From the NCBI GenBank assembly GCA_050157065.1, contig CP189573.1: a DNA stretch of 64,000 nt. One strand, given 5' to 3'. Source of the DNA: Avipropionibacterium sp050157065 (GTDB taxonomy: Bacteria; Actinomycetota; Actinomycetes; Propionibacteriales; Propionibacteriaceae). Shown here in pieces: positions 20,602-30,344 of the stretch. A program made the position numbers and the translations under genes. The notes beneath the pieces are model-generated. The model was not told the DNA's origin. It worked only from the letters and a program-made list of their open reading frames with translations, and ran no database searches. Within the stretch, counting starts at the first letter, position 1. The number at the start of each line of letters is the position of its first letter.

Positions 20602-22728
20602 ATGGCCGACCCGTCCACCTATCGCCCCGCGCCGGGCTCCATCCCGACCCAACCCGGGGTGTACCGGTTCAGCGACGAGCACGGCCGGGTCATCTATGTC
20701 GGCAAGGCCAAGAACCTCCGGTCCCGGCTCAACAGCTACTTCGCCGATCCGGCATCACTGCACAACCGGACCCAGACGATGGTGCTGACGGCGGCCCGGG
20801 TGCAGTGGACCGTGGTCCGCACCGAGGTCGAGGCGTTGCAGCTCGAGTACTCGTGGATCAAGGAGTACGACCCGCGGTTCAACGTGAAGTACCGCGACGA
20901 CAAGTCTTACCCGTGGCTCGCCATCTCGTTGGCCGAGGAGTTCCCACGGGTGTACGTGGGCCGCGGCCCCCGGCGGAAGGGGACCCGCTACTTCGGGCCG
21001 TACTCCCACGCCTGGGCGATCCGGGAGACGGTCGACCTGCTGCTCCGGGTGTTCCCGATGCGGTCTTGCACCCGCGGCGTGTTCAACAACGCCGCGGCCA
21101 GCGGCCGGCCCTGCCTGCTCGGCTACATCGACAAGTGCAGCGCCCCGTGCGTCGGCCGGGTCAGTGCCGAAGAGCACCGGGCCATTGCGGAGGACTTCGC
21201 CGCCTTCATGGCCGGCCGCTCCGATCCGCTGGTCAACCGGCTGGAGCGCGAGATGCAAGAGGCGAGTGCCGAGCAGGACTACGAACGGGCGGCGCGCAAG
21301 CGGGACGACCTCACCGCCGTCCGCCGCGCCCTGGAGTCGAACGCGGTCGTGCTGGGCACCGGCACCGACGCCGACGTGGTCGCCATCGCCGAGGATCCGC
21401 TGGAGGTCGCGGTGCAGATCTTCCACGTCCGCGGCGGCCGGGTCCGCGGGGAGCGCGGCTGGGTCGCCGACCGGACCGACGACAGCGGCACCGCCGAACT
21501 GGTGGAGAACTTCCTGCTCCAGTTGTACGGCACCACAGCCGACGCCGAGGACGCCCGGCTGCCCCGGGAGGTGCTGGTCCCCGCCGTCGGGGATTCCACC
21601 CCGGCCCTGGCCGCGATGCTCGGTGAACGTCGTGGCGCGAGCGTCGAGATCCGCGTGCCACAACGCGGTGACAAGGCCCGTCTGCTCGAGACCGTCGGTC
21701 GCAACGCCAAGGAGGCGCTCGTCCGGCACAAGACCAAACGTGCCGGCGACCTGTCGACCCGCAACCGTGCTCTGGAGGAGATCCAGCAGGCCCTCGACCT
21801 GCCGACCGCGCCGCTGCGCATCGAATGTTTCGACATCTCCAACCTGCAGGGCACCGAGATCGTCGCCTCCATGGTGGTCTTCGAGGACGGCCTGCCCCGC
21901 AAGGGCGAGTACCGCCGGTTCGTGATCCGCGGGTTGTCGGGGGAGACGGTCGGGCAGAACGACGTCGCGGCCATGCACGAGGTGATCACCCGCCGTTTCC
22001 GGCGGCTGCTGTCCGACCGCGCCGAGACCAAGGAGGCCGAACGCGCGGCGGACGAACTGGAGGCGGCACGGGTCGATGGGGACGGGGTCGATGGGGACGG
22101 GGTCGACCAGGGCGGGGGCGACCAGGACGGGTCCGAGGGGCCACTGCTGATCGACCCGACCACCGGCGCACCACGCAGGTTCGCGTACGCCCCGGCGCTG
22201 GTGGTCGTCGACGGCGGCGCACCGCAGGTGGCGGCCGCCCACCGGGCGCTGACCGAGCTCGGCCTCGCGGACGAGATCGCGCTGAGTGGCCTGGCAAAGC
22301 GACTGGAGGAGGTGTGGCTCCCCGACAACGAGGACCCGGTGATCCTGCCTCGCACGAGTGAGGGCCTCTACCTGCTGCAGCGGATCCGTGACGAGGCCCA
22401 CCGGTTCGCGATCACCCACCATCGGGGCCGCCGCAGCAAGTCGATGGTCGAGTCGGTGCTGGACGACGTCCCGGGGCTCGGCGAGGTCCGCCGCAAGACG
22501 CTGCTCAAGGAGTTCGGCTCGCTGCGCAAGCTCCGCGCCGCCAGCCTGGACGACATCGCCGCCCTGCCCGGCTTCGGCGAACGGACGGCCACGGCGGTGC
22601 TGGTCGCGCTGGCCGCCGACGAGGTCGAGCCCGCCTACAACGCCACCACTGGTGAGGTCATCACCGGCGAACCGTCGCCCGCGACCGAGCCGGGGCCAGC
22701 GCCCGACCGCGTACGGGGCACGAGCTGA
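20602..22728 (+). CDS. uvrC: UvrABC excinuclease subunit C
   Basis: A 708-residue dual-incision nuclease of excision repair. The GIY-YIG domain (PGVYRFSDEHGRVIYVGKAKNLRSRL) performs the 3' cut; the UVR coiled-coil (LVNRLEREMQEASAEQDYERAARKRDDL) contacts UvrB. The C-terminal RNase H-like domain carries IECFDISNLQGTEIVASMVVF and VVVDGGAPQ, and the HhH pair SVLDDVPGLGEVRRKTLL...LPGFGERTA ends the fold. ATG 20602 (MADPSTYRPAPGSIPTQPG) matches the leaderless promoter. An Asp/Gly-rich repeat insert (about residues 490-513) interrupts the RNase H-like domain. Confidence 0.97.
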   Translation: MADPSTYRPAPGSIPTQPGVYRFSDEHGRVIYVGKAKNLRSRLNSYFADPASLHNRTQTMVLTAARVQWTVVRTEVEALQLEYSWIKEYDPRFNVKYRDDKSYPWLAISLAEEFPRVYVGRGPRRKGTRYFGPYSHAWAIRETVDLLLRVFPMRSCTRGVFNNAAASGRPCLLGYIDKCSAPCVGRVSAEEHRAIAEDFAAFMAGRSDPLVNRLEREMQEASAEQDYERAARKRDDLTAVRRALESNAVVLGTGTDADVVAIAEDPLEVAVQIFHVRGGRVRGERGWVADRTDDSGTAELVENFLLQLYGTTADAEDARLPREVLVPAVGDSTPALAAMLGERRGASVEIRVPQRGDKARLLETVGRNAKEALVRHKTKRAGDLSTRNRALEEIQQALDLPTAPLRIECFDISNLQGTEIVASMVVFEDGLPRKGEYRRFVIRGLSGETVGQNDVAAMHEVITRRFRRLLSDRAETKEAERAADELEAARVDGDGVDGDGVDQGGGDQDGSEGPLLIDPTTGAPRRFAYAPALVVVDGGAPQVAAAHRALTELGLADEIALSGLAKRLEEVWLPDNEDPVILPRTSEGLYLLQRIRDEAHRFAITHHRGRRSKSMVESVLDDVPGLGEVRRKTLLKEFGSLRKLRAASLDDIAALPGFGERTATAVLVALAADEVEPAYNATTGEVITGEPSPATEPGPAPDRVRGTS

Positions 22729-22753
22729 CGGTGCCGCCGGCGAGTCGCCGGGT

Positions 22754-23434
22754 TCAGCTGGTCAGTCCGCCGAACAGGAGCGACACCATCATCGCGACGA
22801 TCACGGAGTTGAACACGAAGGCGAACAGGACGTTCAGGCGTACGGTCCGCCAGGCCCGCCGGCTCCTGATCTCGGCCGACGTGGTCGCCGCCATCACCGA
22901 CAGCAGCACCGTGAACGTCAGATAGTCACCGAACTCGGGCGGTCCCTCGGCCGCGTGGACGAGGTGCCGGGTGCCGTCCGGTTGCGGGACGACGTCCAGG
23001 TGCAGGTACTCCAGCGCGAACGCGAAGACCATCAAGAGCCAGGAGCCGCCGACCGCGAGCAGCCCGCCCACCACGTACGCGATCTCGGTCCGGTACACCG
23101 GGCTCTGGGCGATCGCCAGTGTCAACACGATCGCGATCGTGGCACCCGACAGGGTGGACGCGGTGGCGCCACTGCTGCCGGTGAAGCGGGCCCACCGGGA
23201 GTTCCGTTCGGACAGTTCCTGCCGTGCCAGCCTGACCAGCCCGCGCGGCGACCGGCGGGTGTAGACGGCGTGGGTCCAGGCCAGGTACACGACGCTGTAG
23301 GCCAGCCACATCACCAGGTAGAACGGCACGAACAGCGGGCCCAGGTCGTTGATCGTGAAGTTCGACCAGTCGAGGGCGACCAGCCCCGGCACGGTGACGC
23401 CGGTGCCCGTGAGCAGGGCCAGCGTGCCGCACAC
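22754..23434 (-). CDS. DUF1345 membrane protein, possibly frameshifted at its start
   Basis: About 226 residues with five or six hydrophobic segments. The C-terminal half (PPEFGDYLTFTVLLSVMAATTSAEIRSRRAWRTVRLNVLFAFVFNSVIVAMMVSLLF) is characteristic of DUF1345 proteins, whose function is unknown. The open frame starts at GTG 23434 without a ribosome site. A strong AGGAGGTG followed by ATG 23472 (MAQQIMGDTTGP...) lies just upstream in a different frame, and the DUF1345 frame is closed there by a TGA. A one-base indel near 23435-23445 would join the two. The stop-side converges on uvrC. Confidence 0.75.
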   Translation of the reverse strand: MCGTLALLTGTGVTVPGLVALDWSNFTINDLGPLFVPFYLVMWLAYSVVYLAWTHAVYTRRSPRGLVRLARQELSERNSRWARFTGSSGATASTLSGATIAIVLTLAIAQSPVYRTEIAYVVGGLLAVGGSWLLMVFAFALEYLHLDVVPQPDGTRHLVHAAEGPPEFGDYLTFTVLLSVMAATTSAEIRSRRAWRTVRLNVLFAFVFNSVIVAMMVSLLFGGLTS

Positions 23435-23594
23435 CGAGGACCGGTGGTGTCACCCATGATCTGCTGCGCCATCCGCACCTCCTGCTTCGGGACCCGTGCC
23501 GCTGAACCTACTAGCACGGCCGCCGCCCGGCTGATCCTGCTGGCCGGCTCGTGCCCGCTGAACAGCGGAGGCATGCGGCGGACATAATGGCGGG

Positions 23595-24503
23595 GTGAGC
23601 CCTGAACCGGACCCCACCGCGGGTGAGACCCCCAGCCGGTCGTCGACGCCCGGGCTGCGCGTGGCCGTCGTCACCGGGATGACCGGCGCCGGGCGCAGCA
23701 CCGCCGCCAACACCTTGGAGGACCTCGGCTGGTACGTGGTCGACAACCTGCCGCCCCGGCTGGTGCCGACCCTGTGCACGTTGGTGTCCCGGGCCAACAT
23801 GAGCAAGCTGGCGGTGGTGGTGGACTGCCGCAGCCAGCGCTTCTTCCGGCAGCTGCCCACGATGTTCGCCGAGCTGAGCGCCGACCGCCGCGACCACGAG
23901 ATCCTGTTCGTGGAGGCCAGCGACGAGATCATCGTCCGCCGGCAGGAGTCGGTCCGGCGACCCCATCCGCTGCAGGGGGACGGGCGACTGCTCGACGGGA
24001 TCGTGGCGGAACGGCGGATGCTCGCCTCGGTCCGGGCCGCGGCCGACCTGGTGATCGACACCACCTCGCTGAACGTCAACCAGCTGCGCGAACGGGTGGC
24101 CCACGCCTTCGAGGGCGAGGCGTTGGACCAGCTCCGGCTGACCGTGCTCTCGTTCGGCTTCAAGCACGGCATCCCGGTCGACGCCGACCTCACCTTCGAC
24201 GTCCGGTTCCTGCCCAACCCGCACTGGGTGCCCGAACTCCAACCCCACTCGGGCCGGGACAAGCCGGTGGCCGAGTACGTGTTGTCGCAGCCGGGGGCCG
24301 AGGAGTTCCTCAGCCAGGTCGAGGGACTGATCGACCTGATGAAGGAGGGCTACCTGCGCGAGGGAAAGCGGTTCGCCACCGTCGCCATCGGCTGCACCGG
24401 CGGTCGACACCGCAGCGTCGCGATGGCGGAGGCGTTCGCGGCCCGGATGACCGCGGCCGGGGTCGCGTCCAACGTGATGCACCGGGACGTGGCGCGACAG
24501 TGA
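23595..24503 (+). CDS. rapZ: RNase adapter / nucleotide-binding protein RapZ
   Basis: 302 residues. The N-terminal P-loop kinase-like domain has GMTGAGRST at residues 28-36 (Arg in place of the usual Lys of Walker A, as in many actinobacteria) and the WYVVDNLPP motif. The C-terminal domain carries SFGFKHGIP, DVRFLPNPHW and IGCTGGRHRSVAMAE, which binds glucosamine-6-phosphate in E. coli RapZ. In actinobacteria its role is not settled. GTG 23595 lies 6 nt after CATAAT (23583-23588), a possible leaderless -10. It is the first gene of the conserved rapZ-yvcK-whiA cluster. Confidence 0.95.
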   Translation: MSPEPDPTAGETPSRSSTPGLRVAVVTGMTGAGRSTAANTLEDLGWYVVDNLPPRLVPTLCTLVSRANMSKLAVVVDCRSQRFFRQLPTMFAELSADRRDHEILFVEASDEIIVRRQESVRRPHPLQGDGRLLDGIVAERRMLASVRAAADLVIDTTSLNVNQLRERVAHAFEGEALDQLRLTVLSFGFKHGIPVDADLTFDVRFLPNPHWVPELQPHSGRDKPVAEYVLSQPGAEEFLSQVEGLIDLMKEGYLREGKRFATVAIGCTGGRHRSVAMAEAFAARMTAAGVASNVMHRDVARQ

Positions 24504-24519
24504 GCGGGGTGAGGACACG

Positions 24520-25515
24520 ATGATGCGGTACGAGATCCCCGGCGGGTTCGGCTCGTCGTTGCCCTCGGTGGTCGTGCTGGGCGGCGGCCACGGCATGGCG
24601 GCCAACCTGACCGCACTGCGCCGGGTCACCGACCGGTTGACCGCGGTGGTGACGGTGGCCGACGACGGCGGCTCGTCCGGCCGGCTCCGTGAGGAGCTGG
24701 CGTGCCTGCCGCCGGGAGACCTGCGGATGGCGCTGGCCGCCCTGTGCGGCGACGACGCCGCCGGCCGCCGCTGGGCCGAGGTGCTGCAGTACCGGTTCGA
24801 GAGCCCGGGTGCCCTCGACGGCCACCCGATCGGCAACCTGATGATCGCCGGGCTGTGGCAGCTGGTGCAGGACCCGGTCGCGGGGCTCGACATGATCACC
24901 GACCTGATCGGCTCCCGCGGTCGCGTGCTGCCGATGGCCGACCAGCCGTTGGAGATCGAGGCCGAGGTGGTGGGGCACGACCTGACCAGGCCGGAGGACC
25001 TGGTGGCCGTCAGGGGGCAGGTCGCGGTGGCCAGCACTCCCGGTTGGATTCAGTCGATCCGGTTGCTGCCCGACAGGCCGCGGGCCTGCCCGGAGGCGGT
25101 CACCGCCGTCCTCGACGCCGACTGGGTGATCCTCGGCCCCGGGTCGTGGTTCACCTCGGTGCTGCCACACCTGATGGTGCCCGAGTTGGCCGAGGCGCTG
25201 ACCCGGACCAAGGCCCGCCGCATCCTCACCCTCAACATCACCGCCAGCGAGGACGAGACGCCCGACTTCACCGCGGCCCGTCACATCGAGCTGGTGGCCG
25301 AGCACGAACCACGGATGCGGTTCGACCGGGTGCTCACCGACTCCCGTTATGCGGCAGGGGACAAGGCGCTGGAGTCGTACGCGGCCTCGTTGGGTGCCGA
25401 ACTGGTCGTGAACGACCTGATCATGCGGGACGGCACGGCTCGTCACAACCCGTTGTTGTTGGCGTCGGCGTACGCCGAGATCCTGGCCGAGTCACCCGGC
25501 ACCTCACCGCTGTGA
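24520..25515 (+). CDS. yvcK: Gluconeogenesis factor YvcK/CuvA family protein
   Basis: 331 residues of the CofD-like fold. VVVLGGGHGMAANLTALRRVTDRLTAVVTVADDGGSSGRLREEL is the UDP-sugar-binding N-terminal signature; GHPIGNLMIAGL, ILGPGSWFTSVLPHL and NITASEDET are further conserved blocks. In Bacillus and mycobacteria YvcK binds UDP-GlcNAc and supports cell-wall synthesis on gluconeogenic carbon sources. It starts at ATG 24520 (or 24523) behind GGTGAGGA. It sits 16 bp after rapZ and upstream of whiA, the standard order. Confidence 0.95.
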   Translation: MMRYEIPGGFGSSLPSVVVLGGGHGMAANLTALRRVTDRLTAVVTVADDGGSSGRLREELACLPPGDLRMALAALCGDDAAGRRWAEVLQYRFESPGALDGHPIGNLMIAGLWQLVQDPVAGLDMITDLIGSRGRVLPMADQPLEIEAEVVGHDLTRPEDLVAVRGQVAVASTPGWIQSIRLLPDRPRACPEAVTAVLDADWVILGPGSWFTSVLPHLMVPELAEALTRTKARRILTLNITASEDETPDFTAARHIELVAEHEPRMRFDRVLTDSRYAAGDKALESYAASLGAELVVNDLIMRDGTARHNPLLLASAYAEILAESPGTSPL

Positions 25516-25573
25516 CGCGTTCCCGCCCGGCTGTGGTGAGGCACGATTCCGCGACTCATGGCAGGATGCAGCA

Positions 25574-26560
25574 ATGGCGATGACGGCGCAGGTGAAGGCG
25601 GAACTGGCGACCACTGCGGTGACCAAACCGTGCTGTCGTCGTGCCGAAGTTGCCGCCATGTTGAGGTTCTCGGGTGGTCTCCACCTGGTCGGCGGCAAGA
25701 TCATCATCGAGGCCGAGCTCGACACCGGGGCAGCGGCCCGTCGCCTGCGTACCCACATCACCGACCTGTTCGGCTTCGACTCCGACCTGCTCACCGTCAC
25801 CAGTTCCGGACTGCGGCGCGGCACCCGGTACGTGCTGCGGGTGCTGAAGGACGGCGACGCGCTGGCCCGGCAGACCGGCCTGGTCGACTCCAAGGGCCGA
25901 CCTGCCCGCGGCTTGCCGCCGCAGATCGTGTCCGGTGGGGTGTGTGACTCCGAGGCGGCCTGGCGTGGCGCCTTCCTGGCGCACGGCTCGCTCACCGAAC
26001 CCGGCCGCTCGATGGCCCTCGAGGTCACCTGCCCCGGCCCGGAGGCCGCGCTGGCGCTGGTCGGCGCGGCCCGCCGGCTGCAGATCTCGTCCAAGGCCCG
26101 CGAGGTGCGCAACGTCGATCGGGTGGTGATCCGCGACGGCGACGCGATCGCGGCGATGCTCACCAGACTCGGCGCCCACGAGACCGTGCTGGCCTGGGAG
26201 GAGCGCCGGATGCGGCGTGAGGTGCGGGCCTCGGCCAACCGGCTCGCCAACTTCGACGACGCCAACCTCCGCCGGTCGGCCCGCGCCGCGGTGGCGGCCG
26301 GTGCCCGGGTCGAACGTGCCCTGGAGATCCTCGGCGACGAGGTGCCCGAGCACCTCGAGAAGGCCGGCAAGCTTCGCATCGAGCACAAGCAGGCCTCCTT
26401 GGAGGAGCTCGGCCAGCTGCACGATCCGCCGCTCACCAAGGATGCGGTGGCCGGCCGGATCCGGCGGCTGCTCGCCACCGCCGACAAGCGGGCAGTCGAA
26501 CTCGGCATCCCCGACACCGAGTCCGGGTTGAGTGCCGAACTGCTCGACGACGACGCCTGA
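25574..26560 (+). CDS. whiA: Sporulation/cell-division transcription factor WhiA
   Basis: A 328-residue fusion of a degenerate LAGLIDADG homing-endonuclease domain (KPCCRRAEVAAMLRFSGGLHLVGG; FLAHGSLTEPGRSMALEVTCPGPEAALAL) and a C-terminal helix-turn-helix (KLRIEHKQASLEELGQLHDPPLTKDAVAGRIRRLLATAD). The endonuclease catalytic acids are absent, as in all WhiA proteins. In Streptomyces it acts with WhiB to start sporulation septation; in non-sporulating actinobacteria it is thought to control division genes. It is closed by an 8-bp hairpin at 26609. Confidence 0.96.
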   Translation: MAMTAQVKAELATTAVTKPCCRRAEVAAMLRFSGGLHLVGGKIIIEAELDTGAAARRLRTHITDLFGFDSDLLTVTSSGLRRGTRYVLRVLKDGDALARQTGLVDSKGRPARGLPPQIVSGGVCDSEAAWRGAFLAHGSLTEPGRSMALEVTCPGPEAALALVGAARRLQISSKAREVRNVDRVVIRDGDAIAAMLTRLGAHETVLAWEERRMRREVRASANRLANFDDANLRRSARAAVAAGARVERALEILGDEVPEHLEKAGKLRIEHKQASLEELGQLHDPPLTKDAVAGRIRRLLATADKRAVELGIPDTESGLSAELLDDDA

Positions 26561-26608
26561 GGTGCCGCGGATCGGGGCCTCGCCAGGCCTCGGGTGACGA
26601 GTCGATGA

Positions 26609-26630
26609 TCATCGGGTGACGGCCCGATGA
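26609..26630. terminator. Hairpin after whiA
   Basis: TCATCGGG and CCCGATGA pair perfectly around a TGACGG loop, 49 bp after whiA. It separates the rapZ-yvcK-whiA unit from gap. The remaining 26631-26762 holds a possible -10 (TACTGT near 26717) for gap and nothing else that I can support. Confidence 0.5.
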
Positions 26631-26762
26631 CGTACCGCGTGTGACCACCGTGGGGTCTGGTACGGGTGCCGGACCACCTGCTCGGCCGGTAGTAACGCGG
26701 CCGCCGCAAGGTGAGTACTGTGGGCATGACGGGACCATCAGGCGAAAGGGATTGATCTCAAG

Positions 26763-27788
<1,026 letters not shown>

Positions 27789-27806
27789 TCCGTACGACAC
27801 ACGGGG

Positions 27807-27835
27807 GTGGCCATCGCGGACGACGCGGTGGCCAC
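27807..27835. terminator. Hairpin in the gap-pgk spacer
   Basis: GTGGCCATCGCG (27807-27818) pairs with CGCGGTGGCCAC (27824-27835), 11 of 12 positions, around a GACGA loop. It may partially attenuate transcription between gap and pgk or stabilise the gap message. Confidence 0.5.
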
Positions 27836-27904
27836 ACCTGTGTGGCAGGGACTGGGGCAGCCACCCCGGGACACAACACCAGTCACAGCCGGAGGGAAGT
27901 CGGG

Positions 27905-29092
27905 ATGAAGTCGATCAAGGACCTGGGCGAACTGCAGGGCAAGCGGGTACTGATCCGCTGTGACCTGAACGTACCGCTCGACGGCGAGACGATCACCGAC
28001 GACGGCCGGATCCGGGCCTCGGTGCCGACACTCACCGCCCTGCGCGAGGCCGGCGCGCGGGTGATCGTGCTGGCCCACCTCGGGCGTCCGAAGGGCCAGA
28101 TCAAGCCCGAGTTCTCACTGCGCCCGGCGGCTCGGCGACTCTCCGAACTGCTCGGCATCCCGGTGCCGCTCGCCAACGACACGGTGGGGGAGGGTGCGGC
28201 CAGCACCGTCGGGGCGTTGGCCGATGGCGACGTCGCGATGCTGGAGAACGTCCGCTTCGAGCCGGGGGAGGAGTCCAAGGACGACGCCGAGCGCGGAGCG
28301 CTGGCCGACAAGTACGCCTCGCTGGGTGACGTCTTCGTTTCCGACGGGTTCGGCGTGGTGCACCGCAAGCAGGCTTCGGTGTACGACCTCGCCTCCCGGC
28401 TGCCCAACGCGGCCGGCCTGCTGGTCGAGGCCGAGGTCGGCGTGCTGCAGCAGCTCACCGAACAGCCGAAGCGGCCGTACGTCGTCGTGCTCGGCGGTGC
28501 GAAGGTGTCCGACAAGCTCAAGGTGATCGACAACCTGGTCGCCAAGGCCGACAGGCTGCTGATCGGCGGCGGCATGGTCTTCACCTTCCTGAAGGCGCAG
28601 GGCCACGAGATCGGCACCAGCCTGGTGGAGGACGATCAGGTCGACACCATCAAGGCGTTGCTCGACGATCCCGCGATCGCGGCCAAGATCAGCCTGCCGA
28701 CCGACATCGTGGTCGCCCCCGAGTTCGCCGCCGACGCGCCGCCCACCACGGTCGCCGCCGACGCCATGCCGGCCGACCAGCTGGGCCTCGACATCGGCCC
28801 CGACTCGGCAGCCGCCTTCGCCGCCGAGATCCGCGATGCCGGCACCGTGTTCTGGAACGGCCCGATGGGGGTCGCCGAGATGCCCGCCTTCGCGGCCGGT
28901 ACCCGCACGGTCGCCCAAGCGCTCACCGAGGTCACCGGACTGTCGGTCGTCGGTGGCGGTGACTCCGCGGCCGCGGTGCGCGACATGGGCTTCGCCGACG
29001 ACGACTTCGGCCACATCTCCACCGGCGGTGGCGCCAGCCTGGAATACCTTGAGGGCAAGGAACTCCCGGGCCTGGCCGTACTGGCCGACTGA
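27905..29092 (+). CDS. pgk: Phosphoglycerate kinase
   Basis: A 395-residue, two-domain kinase that makes ATP and 3-phosphoglycerate. RVLIRCDLNVPLDG (3PG-binding), VIVLAHLGRPKG, ENVRFEPGE and VSDGFGVVHRKQASVYD form the N-domain. VVLGGAKVSDKLKVIDNL, LLIGGGMVFTFL, VFWNGPMGVAE and VVGGGDSAAAV form the nucleotide domain. ATG 27905 follows GGAGGGAAGTCGGG. The stop codon TGA is the first unit of a GACCC pentanucleotide repeat. Confidence 0.97.
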   Translation: MKSIKDLGELQGKRVLIRCDLNVPLDGETITDDGRIRASVPTLTALREAGARVIVLAHLGRPKGQIKPEFSLRPAARRLSELLGIPVPLANDTVGEGAASTVGALADGDVAMLENVRFEPGEESKDDAERGALADKYASLGDVFVSDGFGVVHRKQASVYDLASRLPNAAGLLVEAEVGVLQQLTEQPKRPYVVVLGGAKVSDKLKVIDNLVAKADRLLIGGGMVFTFLKAQGHEIGTSLVEDDQVDTIKALLDDPAIAAKISLPTDIVVAPEFAADAPPTTVAADAMPADQLGLDIGPDSAAAFAAEIRDAGTVFWNGPMGVAEMPAFAAGTRTVAQALTEVTGLSVVGGGDSAAAVRDMGFADDDFGHISTGGGASLEYLEGKELPGLAVLAD

Positions 29093-29125
29093 CCCGACCC
29101 GACCCGACCCGACCCGACCCGACCC
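29091..29125 (+). repeat. (GACCC)7 pentanucleotide repeat starting inside the pgk stop codon
   Basis: Seven perfect GACCC units run from 29091 (second base of TGA) to 29125, then degrade (GACGA). It fills the spacer between pgk and the tpiA ribosome site. Copy-number changes would alter spacing only, not coding. Confidence 0.92.
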
Positions 29126-29158
29126 GACGAGCCTGCAGTACCCAAGACGAGGAGCGAC

Positions 29159-29962
29159 GTGAGCACCAGCCGTACCCCCCTGATGGCCGGCAACTGGAAG
29201 ATGAACCTCAACCACATGGAAGCGGTGGGGTTCGTCCAGAAGTTGGCGTGGACGCTGCAGGACAAGAAGTACGACCCACAGAGCTGTGAGGTCGTGGTGA
29301 TCCCGCCGTTCACCGACCTGCGCGGGGTGCAGTCGTTGATCACCAGCGACCGGCTGCCGTTGGGCTGGGGTGCGCAGGACGTGTCGGCCCACGAGTCCGG
29401 CGCCTACACCGGCGAGGTGTCGGCGGCGATGCTGGCCAAGCTCGAGTGCCGGTACGTGCTGGTCGGCCATTCCGAGCGACGCCAGTACCACGCCGAGGAC
29501 GATGCGCTGGTGTCGGCGAAGGTGGGCCGGGTGCTCGGCGCCGGAATGAGCCCGATCATCTGTGTGGGTGAGGACCTCGAGGTCCGGCAGGCCGGCAACC
29601 AGATCCAGCACACGCTCACCCAGCTCGACGGGGCCCTGGCCGGGCTCACCGCCGAGCAGGTCGCCGAGTGCGTGATCGCGTACGAACCGGTGTGGGCCAT
29701 CGGCACCGGCGAGGTCGCCACGCCCGAGGACGCGCAGGAGGTGTGCGGCGCCATCCGTGCCCGGATCGCCGAGACCCACGACGCCGACGGTGGCAGCACC
29801 GCCGACGTGGTCCGCGTGCTCTACGGCGGCTCGGTGAAGCCGGGCAACGTGGCGCAGATCATGGCCCAGGCCGACGTCGACGGAGCACTGGTCGGTGGGG
29901 CCAGCTTGGTGGTCGACGACTTCGCCGCGATCGCGCGGTTCGCCGAACTGCCCGCCCTGTGA
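29159..29962 (+). CDS. tpiA: Triosephosphate isomerase
   Basis: A 267-residue TIM barrel. AGNWKMNLN contains the catalytic-site Asn and Lys, VGHSERRQ the electrophile His, AYEPVWAIGTGEVATPEDAQE the catalytic Glu and loop 6, and VLYGGSVKPGN with GALVGGASL the phosphate-binding loops. GTG 29159 follows AGGAG by 5 bp. It is about 10-15 residues longer than the bacterial average, mainly in surface segments. Part of the gap-pgk-tpiA glycolytic operon. Confidence 0.97.
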   Translation: MSTSRTPLMAGNWKMNLNHMEAVGFVQKLAWTLQDKKYDPQSCEVVVIPPFTDLRGVQSLITSDRLPLGWGAQDVSAHESGAYTGEVSAAMLAKLECRYVLVGHSERRQYHAEDDALVSAKVGRVLGAGMSPIICVGEDLEVRQAGNQIQHTLTQLDGALAGLTAEQVAECVIAYEPVWAIGTGEVATPEDAQEVCGAIRARIAETHDADGGSTADVVRVLYGGSVKPGNVAQIMAQADVDGALVGGASLVVDDFAAIARFAELPAL

Positions 29963-29987
29963 CTCAGAAATCCCACGACCGCTGAGG

Positions 29988-29993
29988 TAGGCT
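29988..29993 (+). promoter_or_regulatory. -10 box of a leaderless secG promoter
   Basis: TAGGCT at 29988-29993 is followed by 7 nt and GTG 30001. There is no Shine-Dalgarno in front of secG, so in addition to readthrough from tpiA it probably has its own leaderless transcript. Confidence 0.55.
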
Positions 29994-30000
29994 GGCCGCC

Positions 30001-30258
30001 GTGATTGTCATGATGAGCGTGCCCGTCCTCGCGTTCAGCATCCTGTTGGTGCTGACCAGCGTGGTGCTGGGGCTGATGGTGCTCCTGCACAAGGGGCGAG
30101 GTGGTGGCATGTCCGACCTGTTCGGTGGTGGCATGTCGTCGTCCATGGGCGGTTCATCGGTCGCCGAACGCAACCTGGACAAGATGACCGTCATCGTCGG
30201 TGTCGTCTGGTTGGCGTCCATCCTCGCGCTCTCCCTCTTGTACATGCTGGAGATGTGA
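30001..30258 (+). CDS. secG: Preprotein translocase subunit SecG
   Basis: 85 residues with two transmembrane helices (VPVLAFSILLVLTSVVLGLMVLL and MTVIVGVVWLASILALSLLYML), joined by the Gly-rich cytoplasmic loop HKGRGGGMSDLFGGGM that is diagnostic for SecG. It associates with SecYE and assists export. It lies between tpiA and rbpA, as in other actinobacteria. It starts at GTG 30001; ATG codons at residues 4 and 5 are possible alternatives. Confidence 0.93.
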   Translation: MIVMMSVPVLAFSILLVLTSVVLGLMVLLHKGRGGGMSDLFGGGMSSSMGGSSVAERNLDKMTVIVGVVWLASILALSLLYMLEM

Positions 30259-30344
30259 GTCACAGTGTCACTCCGCGTGTTCGCCCGGGTCACCCCCGAC
30301 ATCACGCCACAGCACGACAGTCGACCAGTTGGGAGCCTCAACAG

